Origin: Loxodes magnus
Lineage: Eukaryota; Ciliophora; Karyorelictea; Loxodida; Loxodidae
NCBI GenBank assembly: GCA_946699065.1
Contig: CAMPDV010000241.1
Span: 186,001 to 250,000 of the forward strand
Direction of reading: 5' to 3'
Length of the DNA: 64,000 nt
Shown: positions 47,840 to 59,172 of the stretch, in pieces
Numbering within the stretch: the first letter of the stretch is position 1
How the letters are laid out: each line of letters opens with the position of its first letter
Position numbers and translations under genes: made by a program
The notes under the pieces: generated by a model
What the model saw: the letters and a program-made list of their open reading frames with translations, nothing else
What the model was told of the DNA's origin: nothing
Database searches by the model: none

Positions 47840-48600
47840 GTTTAAAAAAAATATAATAATTCACTAATACTAGAGCAAAATATTATATAATAAACAATTT
47901 TCAAGATTGTTAGTCATGAATGATTAGTTACAAAGTACTTTATAAAAGCATAATATTTGAGTCTATATTAATATATCTTACTATATCGATATAGGTTTGA
48001 TGCTTATTTAATATTTGTATAGTAAATAGAAATAGGAAAGCTATTATAATAGTATGTATATAAATAGTGCTGGTTTTCTATTTTGCCAAATTATAAGCTT
48101 ATGCAATGAACTAAATTCCAAGCTTTATAAATAGTTAGAATGAAAAATGTTAGTTAGCTTTAAATTTCTGATTTTAGGTTAGTTTATCTGATTTATTTAA
48201 TAATTTAAGTTTGATATGCTTTTTGACCTAATAGAATTACTTAATACTTAAATAATAAAATGGTTTGATATATTAAATTTGGCTTAGGTTTTTGAAGGTA
48301 TTTGTAAATAAATAATAAATTAGTAAGAGGTAATTGGTATCAATAGCTTGGTACATTGTATTTCATATGTATATATAATTTGACATTCTATTATTAGAGA
48401 ATTGATAGTCTTAAATCATATTTAATTAAAGGATTTATTTCTTATTTCATTTCTTTAATTTAGTTAAATCTATTGCTAATCACTTTGGCTTTAGTAATAT
48501 AGACAGAAATTTAGGAACTTATAAGCTGTTTTTAATACTACTGTATTTATGCTTCATTAGGTATTTTTTAGCTAACTCTTTTTTAGATAGGTATAAAAAG
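47840..48600. other. AT-rich spacer before the gene-dense part
   Basis: No gene recognised; it should contain the promoter of the gene starting at 48626. Confidence 0.35.
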
Positions 48601-48625
48601 GGTTAGCAAGTTAATTAAAATTAAA

Positions 48626-51600
48626 ATGTTGTTAGATTAAAATGGAAAAGAAATGAGGCTTAACTTTAAAAATCTGGTACATTATTTTCTTTATTTAGAC
48701 TATTTCTATAGCTTTTTAACTCTACTCTGGTAGTATTAGCACGGTTACTTAAATTACATTAGCTTTACTTTTCAAGAATAATAGGAATGATCTTAATTTT
48801 TGTTTTATTTTCATCTATAGAAGCATTAAATTAGCTTTATTATTCTAAAATTAGGTTTTGACTCTATTGCATCTTTGACAATTATATCACTTTGCAATTC
48901 AAATTTCTGCTTAAATATTGCTTATATAATAATTTTTAAAAGCTTTATAGGAAACATAAGCTTGTATGCAATCAAATTAATTTTAGTTATTTAAAGGCTT
49001 CTTATACGGTTTTATCTTTCTTCTTACACAATTTTAAGTTTCTTTCACAGTTCCTAAAATTATTAGTTCTGAAGACTCATTTTTTCAGAGAGTTAATTTA
49101 GTCTAAGCATTTTATTTAAACATTTCCTTTATTTTATTCTAATTTTCCTAGCTTATTTATCCTTCCAGTCTTAAGCTTAAAACTCAAGCATTTAGACTAA
49201 AGTCTTACTAATCATTTTCTATTTTCAAATAAGCATCAATGAATGTAAAATTATCAAGTCTCGTAATCAAAAGGCATGAATGCATTTTCTATTTAAGCAT
49301 TCAAATTTAATCAATTAGAAAAGTACCTTGAAATATCTCAAGACTAATAGTAATAGAGATAATAAGAGAGCTATATAAATTAGGGTATCAAACAAGCTTA
49401 GTTAAATACTTAAAGTAGAAAGATCAACTTAGCATCTAATCACTATTAATTCACCTTCAGAACTTATTTCCTATTTTTATTCAAGGAGCAATAAATAAGA
49501 TACCAACGAATAATCGTACACCATTTCTTTATAGTTGCTTATCAATTAATCAAAAGCTTTATTTACTTTAGTAAGGGATCAGTTCCAGACACTTATATTT
49601 AACAGCTAATTTAGATCTCCTTTTTAAAGCTGTTTTAACTAGAATAACTATAAATGTATCAACTTCATACCTCAAATAAATACTTATATTCTATATATCT
49701 TTTAGGTCTAAAACTCAAAACAAAATTATAGCACTAAAGCAGTTCATTTAAATACACATGCTTTATGCTATACCTAACTTTAAATATACTTCACTAACAG
49801 ATAAGGATTAAGATTGCCCTAATTATTACTATTAACCCAATATTTTCAAAGCTCTATAAACAATACAGTAGTAAGTTACGATTTAGAGTTATGGAATCTA
49901 TTAGCTCAGCATCAATAGTTCTATACTTACAAGGAGTAAGTTATAAATATATGATCTGATGGTAAGCCTAACATTATTATACTTCATACTTATTATTTTA
50001 TATAAAGCTAAGTATTTATCTCAAACCACTAGATTTTCGTTCCTTAGTAAACCAGAAAGTATTAACTTTTCAAGTTGTAGATTTAGTTAACTACCTTAAG
50101 AGATAAACTTTAGCATATGATCTAGTATTTGCAAAGAATTACCAAATGATTCTTTTTTTATTTCTATAGCATTAAATTTATTTTCATCTAATAGCCATAA
50201 AGAAATCCTAACCTGCTAATCTTAATATAAGCATATAGTCTTTATTTTGCTGTTTCTTTAATGTCTATTGTATAGAATCTTTCACTTTAGGATTTAAAAT
50301 TGCTTTCCTTATAAATCACAGAACTGATATCTATTACCTTCTTATTCCTATTTTATAGACAGAGAATAAAACAGATAAAAGAGTATATTAATAAAGGTTT
50401 GAATGGATCATACTAAACACTGAAGGTTTTTGAATATATACCATAATTGTGCTTATGAATACCTATAGAGAACTTATATAAAATAGCCATAAGAAGGATA
50501 GCATTAAAGCTTTCTTTTCTTTATAGTTATTCTTATTTTCTTAGATCAGTTTAGAATAAAATTCAGTTTATATTAGAGGATTTCTCAAAGCTAGATAGTT
50601 ATAAAGCTATCAGAAATACCATAAGGAATATAGAAGATAGTACTGTATATGAAAGATAAGAGCAATGCTAGAATAGAAGGTTCTAGAGGATATAATTTTT
50701 TAGGAACTGAGAGCTTAAATAATGTCTATCATAGCTCTTAGCTAAGCATTCAGTAAAATCCCATTTTATAAATAAGCAAAGCTAAATTGGATTTAATTAA
50801 ATTCATATGACTCTAGCCTTCGAAAGATACTAGCAAAGTCTAAAAATAAATAACAGAAGTCTAGTTGTAAGTTAGTCTCTTTCTTAATAATGCTTCATTC
50901 AAAGTTACTACAATCTAAGTCATATTCTATAAAGTAATTAGATAGTTAGAATATCTAATGATTTAAAAAGCATGCAAGTGCAAGTGAATATAAAAAGGAT
51001 ATCTTCTATTTTTAAAGGTGAAAGAGATAGGATAGCATCTGCTTAATCTTTCGTTTATACAATATGCTATATTAAATAATTCTAAATTAAAGAAGCTTCT
51101 AGATGACAAGTATTTAAATGAAAAGTGCAAATTGAATTTTAGAAACAAAAAGAAGTATAAGTTATTAAAGCCATCATTACAATAGGAACTAACTCACCCA
51201 TTTTTATTAGGTACTAGTTTATAGGAATTAATTTTAAATTGCTAAAATAAAAAGAAAACCAATAAATTCAATTGTAATAAGCTTTGATTTTTGAGTTATT
51301 TATTGATTATAGACAAATAGATATCAAGCTTATTAATGAAAGAACTTAGTTAAGCTTAATTAGTTATGTGATGATATATTTAATACTTTCTTTTCTAATT
51401 TATATAAAAAAGAAAATTTAGAAATGAGAGGTATAAGAGAAGATAAATGTAACCTAGAGGGAGTTATCAAAAGATTGTATAAAATAGCTAATAACAACAT
51501 TAAGAAAAAGAGAATTTGCATTCGTTATACTGTTGCCTCAATTCTATAGTCACATAAGACCTAATTAATTTTTTATATTTAAAATGCGTTTAAAATCTAG

Positions 51601-53221
51601 CAAGTTTATCAAAGGCTTTAAGAGCGAAATTCAATCTTAAATTTCTTGTCTAGAAATTAAATTTCCAAAACAGAACAAAAAATTTAGTTCAGTGAGCAAT
51701 TTTCCTTTATTCATGATTACAAGAAAATTAGATTCAATCGCTTATTATTAAGCAATTTCAGCTATCTCTATTGAAAGTGGAATAAATACAAATAGATAAT
51801 ATTGAGATAGCTAAATGCAATGCTATTCATCGTATTAGAACACATTTAACCCTATTTAAAAGCCAAGCAGTAAGAAATAAATTTGCTCATCTATATCAAT
51901 AAATATCTTCAAATACTTCACTTTTGTTCCTTAAACAAATTTACAGTATAAAAGCTTTAAAAATAATCCAATATTTAAAGATTAAAACTACATCAAACAG
52001 CCATAGCATTTAAAGATAGCACTTCAACCACTTATTTCAACTATAAGTGATAGAAGCATTTCAACTAGTTCTAGAACTCTTTTATAAGCTTTCTAAATGG
52101 AAGCTTATTAACTTAATAAAATACCTTTCTTAAATTTAAAGTTAAAGTTGGTTATTAAATACAAGGTTTAAAGCAAAAAGGTTATAAAAATACTAATGTC
52201 GCTGTTTTGAAAGGAAAACTTGGGAAGATAAATTTAGCTGGTTGAGATTCAAAGAGCAAAGTCAAATTTAAACCGCGTAACTTCTAGAAAATCTCTTGAG
52301 TTGCTTTTAAAGTAAGAATTTGGATAAAGAGCTGAAAGAGATTTAATGTAGGGTAAATAATCTAACGAGTTTCCATATAGTAAGGAAGTACTATTTAAGG
52401 TAAAAAGCTTGGAAGTTATGACTATAAATAGTAAAGAAGGAAATGCTGATTAAACAAATCAGCCATTTAGCAGTAAGAATACTCTTGCAATATCTAAAAA
52501 CTAAGTCAGAAGAATATTAATTAAATGGCAGAGGTAGAGAGACGAACTTGTTAGAGTAAGTGATAAATAACAACCTAAAGAAGGAGATCTAGTAGCTTAA
52601 AGATAAAGCAAGGCTTCTTTTTTCAAAATTAAATCCACTCCATAAATTGATTTATTAAACCTTTCTAATAGTAATCTCTTATTTCCTAGTCAAGAATGCT
52701 TGAGTTCTACTTATCATAGTAGTGAAGTAGCATATTTGAAATAAAAAAGCTAGGAGATACTAAAGGTCAAATAGAAGAACAACAATAAGTGCTTACCTAC
52801 TTGGAAAACAGATGTCTCTTGCTTTGACAAAAGTAAATCTACTATTTTGATGAAAAGGAAAAGAAGTAACACTCTGAAGGCCAAAGATTAGAAATAGTTA
52901 TAATAAAAACGTTCCTTATAGGGCGAATTGTTTGATAAAGAAGCATAAGATTAAGATTTTGAGAGTATGATTGGATAAAACAATTTTTCTTAAAAAGTAA
53001 CCGAACAAATATTCCTCCAGGATGAAGATCTTAAAAGAGCAAGTAGCAAATTAGATGATCAATTAAGTTTTAATAAACTATAATATACTTAAAGTTTACC
53101 TATCGAAAAAATTGGTACAAGTGAACTAGATAATTCCTATTTTAAAACGACAGAGAAATTGGAACAGATTTAGGAGAAGCATCCATTTAGTTTATATTAA
53201 AACTGCAAGAGTAACTAATGA
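48626..53221 (+). CDS. Large multi-pass membrane protein (1531 residues)
   Basis: One frame of 1532 codons keeps phase from ATG 48626 to TGA 53219-53221, with TAA/TAG as Gln and at least ten in-frame TGA as Trp (for example QEWSQFLF, KAWMHFLF, NIWSDGKPN, SRWQVFKW). The N-terminal 200 residues hold several transmembrane segments (LVHYFLYLDYFYSFLTLLW, ILKLGFDSIASLTIISL, YFILIFLAYL, VLLIIFYFQI), then a long cytosolic-looking part (SYDLELWNLLAQHQQFYTYK, DGKPNIIILHTYYFIQSQVF), more hydrophobic segments near the middle, and a Ser/Lys/Gln-rich tail (ASSKLDDQLSFNKLQ, SELDNSYFKTTEKLEQI). This layout resembles the very large ciliate membrane-protein families with PAS-like cytosolic parts; that link is inference. 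It converges on the minus-strand gene that ends at 53281, with 59 bp between the stops. The start is the first Met before the first membrane segment. Confidence 0.7.
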
Positions 53222-53280
53222 TAAAATGTTATTTAAGCAAAGATTTTTAATTAAAAAAATGTATCAAAATAAGTTTTTTC

Positions 53281-56200
53281 TCAGTCTTAAATGCAATTGC
53301 TATATATGAAGTTTTATAGTATTCTCGCTTTAAAAGATGCTTAATTCTTCCTTTGAACTATATATTTAATAACACCAAAGTTTTCATAAATCCTAGTATG
53401 TATAGTCTCTATATATAACGATAAAAATAGAAGCTTCTAATCTTCCAAATTGGCTAGCTGTTTGAATTTATAGAAAAAAGGTTTGATTAAATAAAAAATC
53501 CAAAATTCAGACAACTAAACTCCTTCTCTATATTATAATGCTTATTAATAACTCTTTCTAACTGTCACAGTATAGTGGAAAGATTTTAAATGAACTTAGT
53601 ACTTAAACGCTAGAAGTTTCCAAATCTATATCCAATCTACTTTCGTATATCTACACTATAATTAAATTATTATTTTACCTATACTAACTGGTATTCATTT
53701 CGTCTTACTATAGAGTTATCTCTATTAAGTCATTTAGGCTTTTTATAAGTAGAATAAGTTAGTTAAATTAGATCTACTTAGAGTGTATAAACTAACCTGA
53801 TATATACGCTTTGTGTCTTAAATTGCCTTTTTTCCTTAAGCTTTTCTTTGTAATATTTGATTTAGCATTCTTTAAAAATAAAAATATAGACATTTAGTGT
53901 ATTTACATCTTATTCTCAGTTCAAGCGATAACTAAAATATAAGGAAAAGAGATAAAAATCCAGCTTTTAGAAAATAAAGGATAGTTAAGGAAATAGCAAT
54001 GAGATTAGGAAGTCTAAGGAAATAAATTAGAAGGGGTAAGGTTAAAATATGCCAATTAAACCTGATTAGTATTTTTAGGTATGTCAATTATATAATTGAA
54101 GCATCTTGCTAGCTAAAAGCATATCTACTATAGCTTAATTAATATCATAAAAAGGTAGTTAAATTAATAAATAAAATTGCTTGAACTGAAGATAAAGAAA
54201 ATCGAAGTTTTTTGAAAGTAAGTCTGGTTAAATAAATTCAGTCTAACGCAAGATTTTTATAGGAAGCCTTTTCTTTTAGCAAGAGAAGTACTACTAAGGA
54301 AATTATTTAAATAGATGTGGCTTCAAAATCATATTAGCTTTACTTTTCTCATATCATAGTGAATTTTTAAATTCCTTTATATTTAACAAGCATTTTTAGT
54401 ATACTAAGAGACTGATTAATTAAAGTATTTACATGAGATATAACTACATTGCTAGTATGAGACTATATAGAGTTATAAAAGCTAGAGCTTTCTCCTTACT
54501 TAAGATAAATAGCTTTGACATTTAAAACTAGTATCTTTATTCATATCAGATTGGTAATTAGTTTTAATCATCCTTAATTTTAGCCTTAAGAAACCATAGG
54601 AATTTTAATGTAAGTTAATTGGTTCATTTTCTACCCTTTAAGTGAAAACCCAAAATAAATGGATTTAGTTTGATCAGGTAACTAATCATATCGAAAGGTT
54701 ACTAAATATCCTATAATATATAAACTAGAGCAATAAAGTAGATTAGTAGACTAAGTAAAGTAAGCGAAAAAGGCATTTATCAGCACACTTTTTCAGCTCT
54801 TCTAATTTAAAAAGTTATAGGAGATAGAATCAAGAAACAGCTTCATCAGCTTTAGCGTTTCTAAAGGTTGCTTAGTTATCATGTAAGTGAAATTATATTA
54901 CTAAATGAAAAACCATCCATGTAAACTTATAGCTCAAATGGATAGGCTGGGTATAGTAATTCCATTCTATTATTTATATTATTACGATTTTGATCTTAAG
55001 AGTATTTAATTACTAAAGCCTAGCTAACATATCTCTATCATTGATTGTCTTACTTTTATATCTGGAAATTATAAAACTTTTTTGGTATGAATTTATATTG
55101 AAAATTTTAAGTTAGTTATATACTTAAAAAAGGAAGTAAGTAATTAGAAATAAGCGAATTTGAATAAGGTTATTAAATAGTGCATAGAAAAGCTGATTTA
55201 TATCCAATTTAAAGGAGTACTAGATATCTAAGTTCTATAATATTAGCCTTTTTTAAGATTCGATTCTTCTATATCTGGATGCATTATGTTTAGTATTTGT
55301 TTGCTCTTTTAGTTCTAGCTTTCTTTCAATTAAATTTAGTTATATATTAGTTAGGAATACTTAGTGTATACTTATCTTAGGACTTATCATTAAGAAGCTA
55401 GTAATTAAGAGACGATAAATACTTAATACATTTTATGATCCTAATGTCCATTAAAGCCTTATTTAAGGCTTATATTATAATAATAATAAAATTAAGTTTG
55501 GCAATCTTGGAGGAATTTTACCTCTTCCTGCCGATCGCCGGATTGCTCCGGGATTATATAAAAATGTTTAAAAATTTGATATCCCCTCTCTCTCACTTGG
55601 TCTTATTGTCATCAGTTTCATCTTTCATTCTGTTCTGATTTCTTTCTATAGATCTTGCCAAGCTCATTCATATAAAGTCTTTCTCTATCTCTTCTCTATT
55701 ACAGTTGATATTTTTTCCTTTATTGCGCTTGTAATTTTCTTTGCTTTGTTCAGTATTAATTCTTGAAACTTAGGAATTTCTTGCATCTTCTTCATAAATG
55801 TTCTCCCGAATTACAATAATAACATCTTTTCTGAATTCTTTTAGGCTTTCTTGTTTCTTCTTTCTCAATCACCATTGGATCACTTCTTTGCTCATTTTAC
55901 TCTATTTGTCGTTGCAATTTCTCTTCTATCTTTTCAAGTCTATTCTCCAGTTCTGTCTGTTTCTGAAGCTAATTTTGGGATTAGCTACTCTGATCTTGTG
56001 ATATGTTCCAAAAGCGCTTAGTTCTCTTTCCTAGGACATGAGTCTTGATTCTATTCGTTCTGCTAGGTTAAACTGTTGCATTAGCTTCTCATTGTCCTTC
56101 TTTAGCTTCTTGATCTCTTCCTGGAGATTTAGTACTACTTTGATGAGCTATTCCATGCTCATCTGGCCAGAAGGATTAAATTCTGATACCTCCTGGCGCA

Positions 56201-57103
56201 AAGCAGACTTCGTCTGCTTTCTGGGTTTCTCCTGGGACGTTGGGGTGATTGCATGGGTGATTTTCTTAGATTACTTCTGTTCTTCTTAAACCTATGTTCC
56301 GGATTATTAAGAAAAATGTTAGGGTTAAGTAAAAGAAGACTGATTGAGAATGGCTTCTGGTTTCCTCTCCTTCTTGGAGGTGGTGTAGAAACCTTTTTTG
56401 AAGCCTTCCATTTTTTAATTTATTTAAGGCTTATATTACTATTATGCTTTAGAACTTTGTAAACTTATCTAAAACAAGCATGATAAGCAATAATTTTGTC
56501 TTATACCTTAATAATTATTATACAGTCAGACTGCTAATAGTTTAAGCTTCTTATGGCTATTAATGACATAATTTAAATGGCTTTACTTTCTAAGTACCTA
56601 GACTATTAAGATAAGAATTACCAGACTTGTTAAAAATTAAGATTCACTGCTATTTAATTTAGATTAATGTACTAAGAAATAAGCATTGCTTCATAGTCTA
56701 CTAAGAACGATAGATCTAAACTTAAAATTACATATAAAAAGCTATGCTCTTGATCTATCTTTACCTTTACACCTTTCACCTTTATTTTTAGATTAAAAAC
56801 TCATTAGCCTCATTTATAAAGATCTATATAAGAGGATAATATTCAAACTATTTGCCCAGTTTTTATTTATGGAGTCACATAACGTTTAAGCTCTTTCTTC
56901 ATATCTTCGATGATCTTTTTAGTTTTATCTTTTAGTTTATTCCCAAATAATATTAACTAAAAATAGACTAACTAATAAGAAAGCTATATGAGTATAGTGC
57001 TTAAGAAGAGATTCCCACTTTGTTAATTTTTTATTTTTACATACTCCTTTTAAGATAAATCATATAGCTAGTTTTATGCTTATTTTGCTGAAACTAGCAT
57101 CAT
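53281..57103 (-). CDS. Membrane protein gene split by an element insertion
   Basis: Minus-strand gene from ATG 57101-57103 (MMLVSAKQAQNQLYDLSQ) to TGA 53281-53283. The frame upstream of the insertion (KKIIEDMKKELKRYVTP, DQEHSFLYVILSLDLSF, YHACFRQVYKVLKHNS) and the frame downstream (LNIMHPDIEESNLKKGQYY, IEICQLGFSNQILLRS, LVTFRYDQLPDQTKSI, QAILFINLTTFLW) differ by one base, exactly what a 961-bp insertion (942 bp plus one 19-bp duplication) produces: 3823 minus 961 is 2862, or 954 codons. Hydrophobic segments dominate the second half (ILTLPLLIYFLRLPNLIAI); the tail is soluble (RIYENFGVIKYIVQRKN). TGA codes Trp several times. Family unknown, perhaps related to the gene at 48626. Either a broken allele or a gene whose insert is removed in the somatic nucleus. 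Confidence 0.65.
55459..55477. repeat. Target-site duplication, left copy
   Basis: TTATTTAAGGCTTATATTA, 19 bp, repeated exactly at 56420-56438 on the other side of the inserted element. Confidence 0.85.
55478..56419 (-). mobile_element. Family A element inserted in a host gene
   Basis: 942 bp between two exact 19-bp repeats. Its 5' end is at the high coordinate, with ATG about 56411 (MEGFKKGFYTTSKKERKPEA); the body encodes SALRQEVSEFNPSGQM, MEQLIKVVLNLQEEIKKL, and a coiled coil (KDNEKLMQQFNLAERIESRL) followed by QERELSAFGTYHK. It ends with a TTATTATTATTAT tail next to the left repeat. A long, precise duplication and a simple-repeat tail are marks of target-primed reverse transcription, so I class it as a LINE-dependent short element or a compact LINE derivative. 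The frame is mostly open but changes near 56300. Confidence 0.75.
56420..56438. repeat. Target-site duplication, right copy
   Basis: Exact match to 55459-55477. Together the pair marks the insertion point inside the minus-strand gene. Confidence 0.85.
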
Positions 57104-57168
57104 ACTTTAAGGAGTTAATTAGATTGTTTAACTTCAAGATAAAAATTAAAATCATAACTTATGTTCTT

Positions 57169-59172
57169 TCACTATCCTTCCAACTCCCTTAATTAGCACT
57201 AGCTTGTTTTCTTCCTTAACGCTTCCAACTAATCCATTAGCTATTCAATTGTGTATTGTTTCTTCTCTTTATAGGATACTTCCCAGCTTTTTTAGTCAAT
57301 GTCGTAAACACTTATCTGGTTTCCGTCGTACACATAAATTTTCTTTTAGAAGACTATTGGGTTTTAGTTGCAAGCTTCTCCTGGGTAAGAAGCGTCTGTT
57401 ACCTGTTCATATTTTAGGCTCATCTACTACTCGTCTCATTATAGTTTATAGACTCCTTCTAAATACTGGCCAAACATATAAACATCCTCTAAATCATCTC
57501 TTACTAAACTAACTGTAGAACATAAAGGAAGGCAATCTGAAATTATATCCCATACTTTGAGTTATAAATCGTATTTTTATCCTAAAATTTATAGCGAGCT
57601 TGTGGAATCTTATCCACCTAGAACTATAATATTCTATTCCATAATGATGCTACCAAAGTTTTAATCGTTAAACAAAACTTCGTCAAACTCTTAGAACTTT
57701 TTTTCCTTTAGATTATAAAATTCACTTTTCTTATTGGCTTAATAAGGCTCAGTACCTGAAAAAATATACACTAAAGTGTTATTTGATACCGTGTTTCGAT
57801 GAACTATCCCAGGTGCACTTCTTGAATATAGCATTTAACCTTCTGATAATACCTGAAAACTATTTCTATCCAGAATTTGAAAATTCCTTGAGAAGCTTCC
57901 ACTCAGTTTACCTCCTGCTACGCAAATTCAGTTATCAGTATAATAAACAGTACTTTCTTCATCTATATTAATTTAAGAGCTTTACTATATAAATTCTTAG
58001 AATTGAGTACCATTTTATACTAGCATAGTATTACCATTCTTTATAAAACAGACAGTTGGAAGTTAAACTTACTGCTTTCACTACTGTTGCTATTTTAATT
58101 CCCTGGTATGCTATTTCTGTGAGTTTGAAGATTTATTTGTCTTCTATTTGCTCTCGATTCCTGTGTATGTATTCTCTTAAATGTCAACATCCTAAGATAT
58201 TGGATATTATAGTTGAGACTCATATTTCTGCTGTATTTATTATAGCCTTTATCTGAAATCTGCAATATTAGGCCTATTTTATGCTTCATAGCTAAATGAA
58301 TCTCTTAAAAGACTGGCCAGAAGTTCATCTTACATTATTTAATTTGAGAACTGCGGTATTTGATGATTTTACACGAAATTTTTAATTTCTTAGTAGCTTT
58401 TCAAAAGAGGAAAAGGAAGAGTTTCATTGAATATTTCTACCGCTACACAAGCAAGAGCTCAAATATCACTCGCATATGATATTTAGTTCTCAAAAACTTC
58501 AGGAGCCATTCATTGGGTAGTTCCTTTTATTTATGAACTGATAGAAGCGGAATAATCTCTTGCTAGTCCTAAGTCTCCAATTTTAGGAGAGTCACTATCG
58601 TCCGTTAGAATATTAAGGGATTTAATGTCTCTATGAATGATTCCAACATTATGTATAGCATGAATTCCTTCAGCTATTTAACCAAGCAACTTAATCTTTT
58701 TGTAAAATCGAAATTGAGTCTTATCTTGAAATTCTCTGAACAATTGTTTATTTTCTAATAGGTTTCTTAAGCTTCCTTTTTATTAGTAGTTTGTATAATG
58801 ACATAAGCAAAAGTTTTCTTCATTAGTTTCAATAGCAACTCCAATTAATCTTAGAACTCTTTAATGATTAACTGATAGAAGTTATTTGCATTCTATATAA
58901 TAATCGTTGATTAACTGTTGCTATGAAAAGCCTCTTTTTTAAGTCATTATTTTAAGTGCATAATCAAGTCCTTCAATTCTTATTACATAGACTGAACCAA
59001 ATGAACCTTATCCAATCTTCTTTAAGTTGTTCAAAATTTTTTAATTAGGTATTAATTGATCATAATCTCATATCCTTATTTGAGCTCTTAGGTCTCTCGA
59101 TGCACCTTGTGATTTTAATAACTATTATAAATCTTCAATAGAATAATCCTTAGCCTTTTTTTATTCCTCCAT
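57169..59172 (-). CDS. Protein kinase with C-terminal Kelch repeats
   Basis: 667 codons in one frame from ATG 59170-59172 to TGA 57169-57171. Kinase domain, residues about 45-330: glycine loop IGQGSFGSVYV (53-63), ATP-binding Lys74 in YALKIM, catalytic HRD (180-182), DLG (200-202) in place of DFG, activation segment ending GTTQWMAPE, then SDIWALACVAVEI. Kelch-like blades follow (about 370-640): WICVAGGKLSGSF, LVYIFSGTEPY, NIIVLGGQDS with KYDLQLKVWDII, YMFGQYLEGVYKLQW, KIYVYDGNQISVYDI with QKSWEV. Trp at 34, 221, 238, 365, 415 and 579 is encoded by TGA. Residue 365 joins the two halves: read as stop, it would give a bare kinase of 364 residues; as Trp, kinase and Kelch are one protein in the same frame. 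A Ser/Thr (TKL-like) kinase by inference. The ATG overlaps the end of the upstream gene by 38 bp; the stop lies 65 bp before the next gene's ATG. Confidence 0.88.

Noticed and set aside
51584-52420. Kinesin-like word GKINLAG near 52225
   Set aside because: It appears only in a frame different from the long plus-strand gene, and no P-loop or other kinesin motif accompanies it.
53264-54240. A second minus-strand frame ending at TGA 53264
   Set aside because: It reads acceptably, but the frame ending at 53281 keeps phase with the upstream part of the gene once the 961-bp insertion is discounted, and has better composition.
55435-56462. Several plus-strand Phe/Leu/Ser-rich ORFs
   Set aside because: Antisense shadows of the inserted minus-strand element and its host gene.
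57204-58289. Plus-strand and minus-strand short ORFs between 57.2 and 58.3 kb
   Set aside because: They are out-of-frame or antisense readings of the kinase-Kelch gene, whose frame is supported by conserved motifs.
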